Shown one piece after another: positions 10,000 through 19,574 of a DNA stretch of 64,000 nucleotides. The number at the start of each line of letters is the position of its first letter. The first letter of the stretch is position 1. Origin of the DNA: Pseudoips prasinana (taxonomy: Eukaryota > Arthropoda > Insecta > Lepidoptera > Nolidae); assembly GCA_951640165.1 (NCBI GenBank), contig OX621256.1, forward strand, positions 6,944,001 through 7,008,000, in the 5' to 3' direction. Below the pieces are notes generated by a model. It was not told where the DNA came from. It saw only the letters and a program-made list of their open reading frames with translations, and ran no database searches. A program made the position numbers and the translations under genes.

Positions 10000-10215
10000 C
10001 GGAAAAGTTCTCAAGAAAAGCCAAGTGATAAGTACCCTAAACCGTAAGTACTATTTATTCTGTGCCTAAACCGGTGAGCATGTATAAAGAATATAAAGTC
10101 AGTAAACGAGGCGAAAGAGGTGTGCAAGGACCGTAACAAACGGAAGTACGTTGTCTCTGCCTAACCCTCTGAGAAACAGGCGTGAATCTATGTACATAAA
10201 AGGGATGCCATATGC
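10000..10215 (+). pseudogene. LINE C-terminal remnant (KWKSVVSAYP family)
   Basis: Broken reading ending in a GTTGTCTCTGCCTAACCCTC block. Intact versions at 54304 and 56290 read DKWKSVVSAYPSGKQA before the stop. Also contains the GTGAGCATGTATAAAGAATA block of the same LINE. Confidence 0.65.
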
Positions 10216-10751
10216 ATCGCCCTCCCGCCCGCAAAAAAAATGCACATTCAGTATACACTTGCAAATGACATGCGCCGGTACCTTAATAAAACTACTAGAC
10301 GAAATGGTTCAATCAAAACCAAGGTCATAAAAAAAAAGGTCATATGTAACCTATTTTGATGCTACTAAGGTCGAGCAAAAAAGTTTTATAAAATATATTT
10401 AAACACTTAAAATGGGACTCTATTACTAAGACTCCGCTGTCTGTCTGTCACCAGGCTGTATCTCATGCATGAACCTTGATAGTTGAAATATTAATAGACA
10501 ATTGAAATTTTCACAAATCATGTATTTCTGTTTCCGCTATATATAACAACACAAATGCTCAAAACAAAGTAAAATAAATTTTTAAGGGGGCTCCCATACA
10601 ACAAACGTAATTATTTTGCTCGTTCGCTTCGAATATTCAGATTTATTAACTTTCAAACGAAATAATTAAAATAAAACAAATATTTAACCCCTCCTCAAAT
10701 ATTTGCTTTATTTTAATTATGTTCCATATTATTTGCCGTTTTTATAGATAA

Positions 10752-10899
10752 CTAGCTGTACTCCGCGGTTTTACCCGCGGTTAACTTTATAAATTATAGC
10801 CTATGTGTTAATCCAGGGTGTGTCGCCCCAGACGTTTAGACGTGAAGACGCAACAAACATACACACTCACAAACATCAGCCTTTATAATATTAGTGTGA
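10752..10899 (-). mobile_element. Non-autonomous Helitron, copy 2 (internally deleted)
   Basis: CTAG (10752-10755), then a hairpin CCGCGGTTTTACCCGCGG, and 5' TC at 10899. Flanks are A and T. It lacks about 30 bp of the body around the GTTAGCTAACTCC segment. Confidence 0.82.
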
Positions 10900-10904
10900 T
10901 ATAG

Positions 10905-10945
10905 AACCCTTCGTGCGCGAGTCCGACTCGTTCTTGGCCGGTTTT
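10905..10945 (-). mobile_element. Fragment of the 590-bp repeat
   Basis: GAACCCTTCGTGCGCGAGTC and TTGGCCGGTTTTA are the reverse of the start of the repeat at 6797. It lies 5 bp from the Helitron. Confidence 0.7.
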
Positions 10946-11209
10946 ATCCACAGATTTATTTATTTTCAATTAGAATGGTTAGATGCCAATTACACGAATG
11001 AATAAGTAACACTTTCATAAATCATTGTCACAGTACCTATCTCATACAAGCTGACATTATCTTAAACCATTCGTCCGCAAACAGATCACAACTTGAATTC
11101 GAATCTAGGAGTTTATTCAGCGTGGAGTATATTCGAGGTATTGAGTTTTCTCGAGTTACTGTGAATCAAGGCGAGGTTACAAATAATAACATTACATTAT
11201 AATAACGTA

Positions 11210-11410
11210 CATTGAGGTTGTGGAATGAACTCCCTGTTACGGTTTTCCCAAGTGACTACAGCATGGGGCCTTTCAAAAAGGGAGTTGTAAGGTTTCTAAA
11301 GAGTCGGCAACGCGCTAATGATGCCCCTGGTGTTGCAAGCGTTCATAGGCTACGGTGACCACTTACCATCAGGTGGGCCGTATGCTTGTTTGCCAACTAA
11401 GTTGTATAAA
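11210..11410 (+). pseudogene. LINE-J C-terminal remnant
   Basis: Reads LRLWNELPVTVFPSDYSMGP and then FKKGVVRFLKSRQRANDAPG, a tail typical of Jockey/CR1-like LINE proteins, then CCATCAGGTGGGCCGTATGC and an A-run (3' end). Truncated at the 5' side. Confidence 0.8.
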
Positions 11411-11629
11411 AAAAACGATGATAAAACACCAACAACAAATACATCCCTTGATGTTTTTAAGGATATCCTGTGTTAGTCATAAAGTGCTTTTCAATGTTGT
11501 ATCACGGGGCATCTTAACACAGGTATTTTTTACTTATAAGGAATACCCCAAACATTGCCGTAAACCACGTTGTAAATAATTGAAAAATTAACTTTATTTT
11601 ATTTTATTGTGTTTGGGTGTAATTTATAT

Positions 11630-11990
11630 ATCATCATGTCCCCTAATGTACGTCCATTGCTTGACAAAAGCTTCCTTAAAGAAGGGGGGGATATGCCATA
11701 ATCGCCGCGCTTGGCAAACAGTGCCTCTAGCACGAGTTCCTGCAGTTTACTTATTCGATCACACGTACAGTTTCCTCCCATACATTGAGCACCAGCGCCT
11801 CTCGCGGAAACTATTAAGAACTAAAACTCTGGTGCTCAATGTATGGGACGAAACTGTACGTGTGATCGAGTAAGTAAACTGCAGGAACTCGTGCTAGAGG
11901 CACAGGTTGACGATTGTGGTAGGGATTCCCTTGGACGATTTCTACGCCCCCACAGGGGTGATGACATTCTATGCCGTCACCACACAGCAT
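11630..11990 (-). mobile_element. LINE-K 3' end, copy 2, split by a foldback element
   Basis: GGGGATATGCCATAATCGCC and GCTTGGCAA are followed by the inverted-repeat insert, then AGGTTGACGATTGTGG and TTTCTACGCCCCC. Comparison with 12590-12780 shows the two halves are adjacent in an uninterrupted copy. Confidence 0.78.
11721..11903. mobile_element. 183-bp foldback element
   Basis: Arms of about 75 bp: GTGCCTCTAGCACGAGTTCC at the left and its complement ending CTAGAGGCAC at the right. The arms run nearly to the middle. Inserted in LINE-K; the target duplication is unclear (1-2 bp at most). Confidence 0.82.
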
Positions 11991-11999
11991 ACGAATTTA

Positions 12000-12130
12000 T
12001 ATGTTATAAGTATGTATTTATTTAGAAATATGTAAAAATATTTATCAATTTAGTTTACAATAGTAAAAGCTCTGCACAGTTTGGGATCATAATTCATATG
12101 GCAGTGTGTTAGTGACCCCAAGATATTTAT
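12000..12130 (+). mobile_element. SINE-C fragment 4 (3' half)
   Basis: ATAAGTATGTATTTATTTAG, then AAAGCTCTGCACAGTTTGGG and the family end GTGTTAGTGACCCCAAG. Confidence 0.65.
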
Positions 12131-12347
12131 TGACTTATAACTACAGAAGTGTAAGGTTAAACAAAACAACTTCTTGAGTTACTACACAATTATACACGTT
12201 ACACGTCATAACTGGTCGACCTTAGTTTTTGCGCCGCCGGAAATCGAACCGCCATAATCTATGACAATGTCATTTCCTGAAACTAAGTACCCATGTTACG
12301 CCATTTGTCAATTTCCTGGCTTTGATCAGAGAACATTGTAGATTTAA

Positions 12348-12521
12348 GAAGATCCTTTTGAAGTTGTAATGATGTTGAAAGAAGAAGTCAAATTGCTCAG
12401 AATTAAAAATCAAAAAATGCTCTGTCTGGAGTTCTATGAGAATTATGTCCGTGGAAGTATACTCCTTCTTCAAGAATACGTTTTTTTATTTTATATTAAT
12501 TTATTTATTAAGGTTCACCAA
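12348..12521 (+). other. Open stretch with helix-like composition, unrecognised
   Basis: A 57-codon open frame without an ATG near its start contains VMMLKEEVKLLRIKNQKMLC followed by LEFYENYVRGSILLLQEY. The leucine spacing and charge suggest an amphipathic helix, as in coiled-coil tails of transposon-derived DNA-binding proteins. A possible acceptor (TTTAAG) lies just upstream. It may be an exon fragment or chance; no family assigned. Confidence 0.25.
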
Positions 12522-12589
12522 TAATTCTTTACATTAATACTAAAACAAATCAAATCAAAACTTAAAGGTAAACACCGCGTTGCAGCGTA

Positions 12590-12780
12590 TGCAGCGCTGC
12601 GTGGTCACGGCGGCGAATATTGGAATATCATCACCCCATCTCATACCATAGGGGGCGTAGAAGTGGACCCGAGGGAATATCTACCAGAGGACGAGCAGCA
12701 GCTTCCTTCTGAGTACTATGACCATCTTACTGCGTTCGCCAACCTGACTGCCAAGCGTGGCGATTATGGCATATCCCTCC
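12590..12780 (+). mobile_element. LINE-K 3' end, copy 3
   Basis: Good uninterrupted copy: GGCGGCGAATATTGGAATAT, CATAGGGGGCGTAGAAGTGG, TTCCTTCTGAGTACTATGAC, GCGTGGCGATTATGGCATAT. Confidence 0.78.
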
Positions 12781-12794
12781 AAGATGATTCTGCG

Positions 12795-12965
12795 AATAGC
12801 GTATGCTGGCAATGAATATCACTATACTCATCTCGTGATGGGCGTAGAAGTCGGCCTGAGGGCTTACTTGCCAGAGAGCAATGACCATCAAACTGAAATC
12901 GCTGCCATGAGTGGCGCTTATGGCATATCCTGTATATTGTTAGGAGAGGCGGGAATCCCACGGGA
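12795..12965 (+). mobile_element. LINE-K 3' end, copy 4 (adjacent, diverged)
   Basis: A second, older copy of the same segment directly follows copy 3: CTCATCTCGTGATGGGCGTA, then GGCGCTTATGGCATATCC and GGAGAGGCGGGAATCC. Confidence 0.65.
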
Positions 12966-13007
12966 GTCCAACTATTTAGCTTGATCCTCTTACCCTGCGG
13001 AGAGACG

Positions 13008-13390
13008 TGGCGTCTCTATGTGTCCTCTACCGCATTTATCACGGGGAGTGTTCAGAGGAATGTTCGAACTTATACCTGCCGCCACATTCCGCTACAGACC
13101 CTCTCGCCAAAACTAAAAATGTCATCCTTATCATCTGGATGAATGGGCATCTACCACCGTGCGTTTCACAAGAAACTTTTTGCCGCGCACTACCGCTCTG
13201 TGGACTCAATTAGCTGCGGAAGTATTTCCGATCCAGTAGGACATGGCAACCTTCAAGAAGCGAGCCTATTCTTTTCTCAAAGGCCGGCAACGCAATTGCG
13301 GCTCCTCTGGTGTTGCGAGTGTCCATGGTCGGCGGTGATCACCTACCATCAGGTGACCCACTTGCTCGTTTACCATCCTATTTTATAAGA
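13008..13390 (+). pseudogene. LINE-J type C-terminus and 3' end
   Basis: In one frame it reads HLDEWASTTVRFTRNFLPRT, then a TALWTQLAAEVFP block, and after a stop DMATFKKRAYSFLKGRQRN, the usual end of a Jockey/CR1-type LINE ORF. The 3' side has CACCTACCATCAGGTGACCC and a short A-run. The in-frame stop shows it is dead. Confidence 0.8.
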
Positions 13391-13585
13391 AAAAAAAAGG
13401 CTCATGTGCAGCAGAGGACGTCATTTGGCTGGCATGATGATGATGACGAATATAGAAATAGAATAGAATAGAATTCCTAAATAAACGCTGTGTTTAAACC
13501 CACACGACGTTAAGAACCTGGCGACTCTTCTCAAGCGTATTACCACAACATTTGTGTGTGGTGATGGATAAGTGACGCTGTACGT

Positions 13586-13651
13586 TAGTAGGTGGGCAGC
13601 ATACTTGTTCTTGGTCGTACGACCAAGAACAAGTATGCTGCCCACCTACTA
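13586..13651. repeat. Perfect 66-bp palindrome, no loop
   Basis: TAGTAGGTGGGCAGCATACT (13586-13605) and onward is mirrored exactly through the centre CGTACG at 13618/13619. A second hairpin with a 13-bp stem (AGGTTTCTTATTT) follows at 13660-13689 with a 4-base loop. Confidence 0.9.
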
Positions 13652-13865
13652 CTAACTTTAGGTTTCTTATTTATACAAATAAGAAACCTCATTATATAAG
13701 TGTGTGCACGAAATGCCTCACTTTTAACGACAGTTGTGGCATTGCTCTAATAGTACAAGGTTGAGTGTGACCTTAATATACTCCGCGAGTCATCAGTCGA
13801 ATTATGCAATGCTAATAAATACGCTTTGTTTTGGATATAAAAGGCGTAACCTCAGAAAATATTTC

Positions 13866-14290
13866 ACATCACATCATCAGCCTAATATCGTCCACAGCTG
13901 AACATAGGACTCTCCAAAGGTTGCTCTAGAGTCAAATGCATAAAAAGTGTACGTCATACAAAGGAAAATTCGTAAGGTAGATTCACAATCTCCCTTATTC
14001 CTTTGTATCACATTATACAAAGGAAAATTCGTAAAGTAGATTCATGATCTGCCTTAGGAATTCCTTTGCATGACGTACAATTTTTATGCAATTGACTCTA
14101 TAACATTGCCATTTGGAGGGGTTTGCGTTAGTCACCGCACTTGGCATGCGAGTGGGCGAACGCAGTTAGGTGATTCTGGCATAAATAGTATATCCCTTAG
14201 TAGCTTTATGCGACACCCACAGTACGGTATGGTGTTGTCCTGTTATTTTTTCTAGGCCGGAAACCGCACGGCCGAAAATATTTATTCATT
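13866..14290 (-). mobile_element. LINE 3' UTR piece, split by a MITE
   Basis: GAACATAGGACTCTCCAAAG at the left and ATTGCCATTTGGAGGGGTTT, GCGACACCCACAGTACGGTA and TTTTCTAGGCCGGAAACCGC at the right match the 3' UTR of the LINE at 58305-59240. Confidence 0.7.
13929..14098. mobile_element. 170-bp TA-flanked foldback MITE
   Basis: Ends GAGTCAA...TTGACTC, flanked by TA on both sides. The arms include GCATAAAAAGTGTACGTCAT and its mirrored ATGACGTACAATTTTTATGC. The internal block ACAAAGGAAAATTCGTAA occurs twice. The TA duplication fits a Tc1/mariner-type MITE. Confidence 0.8.
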
Positions 14291-14496
14291 ATAAAATAAT
14301 AATTAAAGAAACATGTTTTAGTTTTTGAACGGATGAAAGGTACCAAAGCATAAGTTAGTAAATTCTTCCAATAATATTCGATAGTCAGCTTGGTAACTAC
14401 AAAACGGATGAATCGAATTGCATCAGCTAGAGCGTACATCTATTTAACTACAAAATAATAGTGTTTCACAATAATTAATTAGATAATAATAATATA

Positions 14497-14746
14497 ATAA
14501 TAATATCGGGGGACAATGTCACACAGATCATCCTAGCCCCAAACTCAGCAAAGCTTGTACTATGGGTACCAGGCGACGATACACATACTTATATAGATAG
14601 ATAAATACATATATACATAGAAAACATCCATGACTCAGATACAAATATTCGTGCTCATCACACAAATATTTGCACTTACCGGGATTCGAACCCAGGACCA
14701 CCAGCTTCGTAGGCAGGAGCACTACCAACTAGGCTATGGTGACCGT
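14497..14746 (-). mobile_element. SINE-D copy 1
   Basis: Full-length reverse copy. The tRNA-like head at right contains CACCGTAGCCTAGTTGG (reverse) and a B box seen here as GGGATTCGAACCC. The 3' domain at left is CCAAACTCAGCAAAGCTTGT. Confidence 0.9.
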
Positions 14747-14789
14747 CAATTTAACAGCTATACTGAGAATCCGGGTTTTTACTATAAGA

Positions 14790-14887
14790 TTGGGTTTTAA
14801 TATGTATTTAATTAGTGACGATATAAAATATATTTTATTGGGTTTTAATATGTATTTAATTAGTGACGATATAAAATATATTTTATA
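14790..14887. repeat. 48-bp direct duplication
   Basis: GGGTTTTAATATGTATTTAA starts at 14792 and again at 14840; the two units are nearly identical. Confidence 0.9.
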
Positions 14888-14955
14888 CTACCTAGATATA
14901 TACGATCCCCAAAAACCTAATTTTTGAAATAAGTAAAACTTCTTTTCGCACATAT

Positions 14956-15206
14956 CCCGGTCACCGTAGCCTAGTTGGTAGTGCTCCTGCCTACGAAGCT
15001 GGTGGTCCTGGGTTCGAATCCCGGTAAGTGCAAATATTTGTGTGATGAGCACGAATATTTGTTTCTGAGTCATGGATGTTTTCTATGTATATAAGTATTT
15101 ATCTATCTATATAAGTATGTATATCGTCTCCTGGTACCCATAGTACAAGCTTTGCTTAGTTTGGGGCTAGGATGATCTGTGTGACATTTGTCCAGAGATA
15201 TTATTA
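14956..15206 (+). mobile_element. SINE-D copy 2
   Basis: Full-length forward copy facing copy 1 across about 210 bp. Head GGTCACCGTAGCCTAGTTGG, B box GGGTTCGAATCCC, body GCACGAATATTTGTTTCTGA, 3' domain CATAGTACAAGCTTTGCTTA, ending in ATT repeats. Confidence 0.92.
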
Positions 15207-15245
15207 TTATTATATGACTTAGGGAATAAGCTGGTGAATGCACGA

Positions 15246-15309
15246 CGACATGACAGGACGAAAAGTGTCATTGGGCTCGCCCAATGACACTTTTCGTCCT
15301 GTCATGTCG
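15246..15309. repeat. Perfect 31-bp palindrome with a 2-base loop
   Basis: CGACATGACAGGACGAAAAG onward pairs exactly with 15279-15309 across TC. Single copy in this window. Confidence 0.9.
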
Positions 15310-15659
15310 GACGGAAGTTGAGAGTGAGAAAGAGTTAGAGCACACATTTTCTTTCTCTCTTTCTTTCATAGCCAGTAACAGTTCATATGTTAAGTCTTAC
15401 TTCAGTCTAAAGCACACTCGTTTTTTTTGTATTTCACAAACTACTAAGTTTTATATGCACCTCAAGTTTCTTCTATTGTTCACCTTATATAGCGTTTAAA
15501 CTGGTAGTAGATAACCCACCGATTTTGTTCCTCCGGATCTTCTCAATTAGGCCCCATTGTATTCGGAAGTAGAATTTAAGTGCGACCGTCCTCATTCATA
15601 CAAGGTCCTCTCTAATAATAACTTCCAGAATGCCTCAATACAGAATAGGCCAAAAAAAA

Positions 15660-16215
15660 CTCTTGACGAAAGTCATGATTACACCTACTTGTTTAAACTG
15701 ACGATGTCCTAAAACGCAAGGTTTAATTTCAAAGTATTATGTAAGCAATTTTACAGGTAGTTCTTCAAGATCCAGGTCACAAATTTTTGACTATTTACAA
15801 TCACTCTTAATGGGTTTATGTGAATAAAAACTAAATGCATAAAACCTTTGTCAAGAGTAATATGATTATTACACCTACTTCGTTAAACTAACGATGTCCT
15901 AAAATCTAGGTTTAGTCTCAAAATTATATGTAAGCAATTTTGTACAGGTAGTTCTAACACAAGGTTTTGACTATTTACAAGCACTCTTAATAGGTCTATG
16001 TGAATAAAAACTAAATGTGTAAAACCTTTGACAAAATTAATTTGATTATTACACCAGCTTCGTTAAACTAACGATGTCCTAATAGCCAGGTTTAATCTCA
16101 AAATTATATGTGAGAAATTTTGTACAGGTGGATCTACAAGTTCCAATTCTCAAATAAGGTTTCTTAAACAAGCACTCTTAAGGGGTTTAAGTGAATAAAT
16201 ACTTTTTTCTTTACA
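15660..16215. repeat. Three tandem units of about 185 bp
   Basis: The landmark ACGATGTCCT occurs at 15701, 15891 and 16071. Each unit ends with GACTATTTACAA(T/G)CACTCTTAA and TGTGAATAAAAACTAAATG. That end resembles the end of the dispersed repeat at 24345, 36235, 47085 and 60175, so this is probably a tandemly repeated 3' end of that element. Confidence 0.8.
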
Positions 16216-16251
16216 TTTCCAATTTACCACCCCTCCCTTCACTTGTAGGTA

Positions 16252-16390
16252 CAGACGCCAGCACATCCAGCTACCCCAATCTGCCAAATTCCATTAATAG
16301 ATTTTGAACTTTATCACAAAGGTATAAGATTCACTTTCAATTGGGAAAATATGACAGATTGGGGTAAGTATCTTGATGTGCTGGCGCCTC
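16252..16390. mobile_element. TA-flanked foldback MITE (CAGACGCCAGCAC family), copy 1
   Basis: CAGACGCCAGCACATCCAGC at the left and its complement at the right, flanked by TA. About 139 bp. The inner block pairs CCCCAATCTG with CAGATTGGGG. Three more copies are at 16864, 40218 and 53379. Confidence 0.88.
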
Positions 16391-16732
16391 TATTATTTCC
16401 TCGCATTCTTAAAGATTAAATATTCAACGGTTACATCGAACCTTATCAAGTCCACCCAAATCTAAATAGTTCGACCCAAAAACCTGCGTTAATTATTCGT
16501 AGCTAACAAGAAATGACCCTTAGAATTCTTGTTCCCCCCTCCTTACGTGAACATTCGTATTGTTAAAGAAAGGGGGGTAGGTCATTCGACTGACACAGTT
16601 CTACCATCATAAATTACAAGGTTGGGAAATGGCCACACGCTAACTACATGCTTGGCACTCCATTTTTAACCTACTCCATAAATGAGGCAAATTCTCAATG
16701 CAGGTAGTTTTTTTTCCTGTATATGCACCGAT

Positions 16733-16805
16733 AGGGCAAGACCGGCAATTGTGGAGATTTTTGTCCACCAGTGGCCTGATATGATGATGATGATGATGAT
16801 GATAT
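16733..16805 (+). mobile_element. RTE-type LINE 3' end with (ATG)n tail
   Basis: GCAAGACCGGCAATTGTGGA, then CCACCAGTGGCCTGAT and (ATG)7-8. Same 3' end as 23720-23960. Confidence 0.75.
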
Positions 16806-16863
16806 AGGTAAGTACACTGATTACTGGACATGGCATAACAACTGTTGAAGCAATAACTTTGTA

Positions 16864-16999
16864 CATACGCCAGCACATCTAGCTACCCCAACCTGTAAAA
16901 TTTCTTTTATAGATATTCAACTTTATAACAAAAGCTTAAGGTTTCACTTGCAATTGGAGAAATTTGACAGATTGGGGTAGCTTGATGTGCTGGCGTCTG
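16864..16999. mobile_element. TA-flanked foldback MITE, copy 2
   Basis: 136 bp, starts CATACGCCAGCAC (one change) and ends GTGCTGGCGTCTG, with TA on both sides. Confidence 0.88.
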
Positions 17000-17079
17000 T
17001 ATTTACCCCGTTTTTAGGAAAATTGCGCCGACGGAGGAGTATGAAATTTGAAACAGTTCAAGTTTATATGAAGAGCGAG

Positions 17080-17763
17080 TCATAGATAGACATAGACATA
17101 GATCATTTTATTGCCAGAAACTGTGTTCAGAAGATGTTATAACAATTTGATTGATCAACAGTTACCCATATCGGGCATGCAATATTTTTTCTACCAACCT
17201 TAATATTAAATAATTATTTTTTGTAATCTTGACAACAGATAAATAACACATCATTATCAATAAATCAGTTGCTTCGATACTTGGTCATAAGCAAAAAACT
17301 CTTTAAGGTCATAAAATACGTTGTGCAATAGCCATCGTTTCAGCATAGATTTAAACATTTTACCATCAAGTTTTTTAATTTCAAGTGGTAGATGATTATA
17401 CACACGTATTGCTGTAATGTAAGTACTCTTATAGTAAATCATGTTGCGAATAGATGGTAACTCTAAATTAAATCTATATTTATTACGAATATTAGGTTTA
17501 GATGCCGACTTTAAATTGAAAAAAATCATATAATTTTTTACAAAAATACATAATTCTAAAATGTAAATGCTAACTAAGGTAAGATACCCCTTGTCTCTAA
17601 ATGTAAATCTAAGAGAATCGGTGCTATACATATTGTAGATAATCCTCAGACATTTTTTTTGAAGTATAAAAGTTGAATTTACGCTTGTTGAGTTTCCCCA
17701 ATAAATTACACCATACATCAGAAGAGGATAAGTCGCGTCTATTTTAAAGAATAACACAAACAC
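17080..17763 (-). pseudogene. 5'-truncated Jockey/CR1-type LINE
   Basis: A 168-codon open frame (17257-17763) contains MYGVIYWGNST, ILQKKCLRIIYN, TLVSIYILELCIFVKN, YNHLPLEIKKL and a final MLKRWLLHNVFYDLKEFF. This order is characteristic of the region after the RT domain in Jockey-like LINEs. The catalytic RT core is missing. Downstream in the element's own direction is a UTR ending near 17080 in repeats of TCTATG, a likely 3' tail. No in-frame stop interrupts this part, so the copy is fairly young or short. Confidence 0.82.
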
Positions 17764-17965
17764 ATCACAATTTTAACAAAATTGAATTATGTGTAATGAT
17801 TATTTTATCACCACCTCATCATATACATATTACATTATTTATTCAATTGAAATTTTAATTAATTGGCTCCGAAAGAATAACGGGGCCACCCCATAACATC
17901 CCGTGTGTGTGGAATAGTTTGTAAAAGGCGCCTAATTACGCATTTCGACTTCCCCACGCTGCGCT

Positions 17966-18092
17966 GTACACGCGGCTACATATCAAGCTATAGTTTTCCA
18001 GTATTGGCTGACCTCTCATTGTATGGAAATCCTATACATCGCGAGATTAGCTTATACTAGAAGTGTATAGCTTGATATGTAGTCGTGTGTAC
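17966..18092. mobile_element. Foldback MITE (TATAGCTTGATATGT family), copy 2
   Basis: Best copy: GTACACGCGGCTACATATCA at the left and TATAGCTTGATATGTAGTCG with GTGTGTAC at the right. The inner stem includes CTCATTGTATGGAAATCC. Confidence 0.85.
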
Positions 18093-18329
18093 AAACAAAA
18101 AATTGCCGAAATCCACGCTGGCGAAGCTAGGAATCTTGTTAAATACTCTTTAAGCAGAAATTGGTGCCTAAAGGTAGGCAGGTAGGTAAGTGGATCGCGC
18201 GCGTGTAACACGATTTTGTATAGATCAAAGATACTAATGGGCATAGACAAGCTACTATGATAACCATATTTCTCCATTATTAGAGAGCAATTTTTATTCA
18301 AAGGGTTCTAACTGATCGTGTCAAAGTCT

Positions 18330-18570
18330 TACACAGTTTGGCGTGGTTGGTAGACAGCTACATGCTTTTCACGCCGCAGGTCGTGGGTTCGATTTTCACC
18401 CAGGACAGATATCTGGGTGGTCTTATATATATATTATATATATAAAACCACCCACATATATCTACTCGTATATCGGTTATCTAGTTTCCATAGTACAAAC
18501 CTGCTTGTGCTTAGCTTGGGCCGTTTTATTATAGCCGAGTATGAATAATGTCCAAGATATTATTTTATAT
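18330..18570 (+). mobile_element. SINE-C copy 5, with an inverted internal segment
   Basis: Head GGCGTGGTTGGTAGAC, B box GGGTTCGATTTTC, 3' domain GTTTCCATAGTACAAACC. The middle is replaced by an inverted duplication around an AT run: GGGTGGTCTTATATATA at 18416 faces TATATAAAACCACCC. Confidence 0.8.
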
Positions 18571-18868
18571 TTTTTCGTTGTTAAGTATAGTAAACATGAT
18601 TAGTACCCCTGCGTTGGAATTTAAAAAAAAACATATGATTCGATTACTTTCACTAACGTATCGCTTATTTTTACTTAGTATTTAGCGTTTAAACTAAAAT
18701 GGCACAGTAAAAGATGCCCTGTCCTTTACATAAGAACTATGTTAGAAAGAGGTGCAATGATATTAAAATTTGGGGACATTGAACTAACACCAAGTCACAG
18801 GAGGGGAGAATTGTGGTTTTCACTGTATCCAGTATACATTTGGTCGATTTTCGAAAAACAGTTGCCCA

Positions 18869-18989
18869 GCAACATCCTAAAACTCCATACCAAATTTTAT
18901 TAAAATCGCTCCAACCGTTTAGACGTGAAGAAGTCACAAGCAACACACTCACACACTCACAAACTTTCGCATTTATAATATTAGTGTGA
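18869..18989 (-). mobile_element. Non-autonomous Helitron, 5' part
   Basis: 5' end (TC at 18989) and CCATACCAAATTTTATTAAA body are present. The hairpin and CTAG end are replaced by unrelated sequence to the left (18740-18868), which could be a longer variant of the family. Confidence 0.65.
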
Positions 18990-19280
18990 TAAAATGTAAT
19001 CAATGAAAACTTGTAATAAGCATTACTTGAATGTATATATTTTAATTGTATTTAGTATCTATAAGTATTCCAAGTCTTTATTAAAGCAGATTTTTTTCAG
19101 GAAGAATTAACAATGAGCCCCCGACTCATAGATCGCGCGCGGATTTGTTTGTGATCTAACATTCCTCACAGCCCCTCAATCTACTACTCAGTAATTTATA
19201 GTTAATTAATGCGTTCATTTAAAGGAAACGCATAAAAATATTTTACTGTTACTATTTGTTTGTTTGTTTGTAGTAGTAAA

Positions 19281-19526
19281 TCAATGCTTCTCTTCACCCA
19301 CCTCAATTGTATCAGCCACTGGAGCGTACGACGGCGGGTTTTCCCAACAATCGCCGTACTCAGCGACTGGCGTGTTTTTATTTTCCTTCTTTACTATACA
19401 GTTGAAAACTAGTTTTATCAAGTTGGTCAAGCGAGATCGTTGAGAATTTCTATTTACTTTTAATTGCTGGGTCACTGAACTATAAGGTATTTTAAATCTT
19501 TTGATATGTGGAATTCCCCATATCAC
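19281..19526 (-). CDS. Candidate last exon of an unrecognised gene
   Basis: The open frame ends TPVAEYGDCWENPPSYAPVA followed by DTIEVGEEKH and a stop at 19281. The tail is acidic and carries PPSY, a PPxY-type WW-domain ligand motif seen at C-termini of many membrane proteins. The region G+C content is higher than the flanks. An AG acceptor (CACGCCAG) just before the VAEYGD segment would make the exon about 85 bp. The upstream part (MIWGIPHIKRF...) looks non-coding. No neighbouring exon was found, so this is tentative. Confidence 0.28.
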   Translation of the reverse strand: MIWGIPHIKRFKIPYSSVTQQLKVNRNSQRSRLTNLIKLVFNCIVKKENKNTPVAEYGDCWENPPSYAPVADTIEVGEEKH

Positions 19527-19574
19527 TTAGAATCGAGTTGCGGTTAAGAGTTATCTGCCTAGTAGCACAGAATA

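Noticed and set aside
14696..15073. tRNA-like B boxes in the SINE-D copies as real tRNA genes
   Set aside because: Each is followed by a conserved SINE body and 3' tail; cloverleaf pairing is incomplete and many dispersed copies exist.
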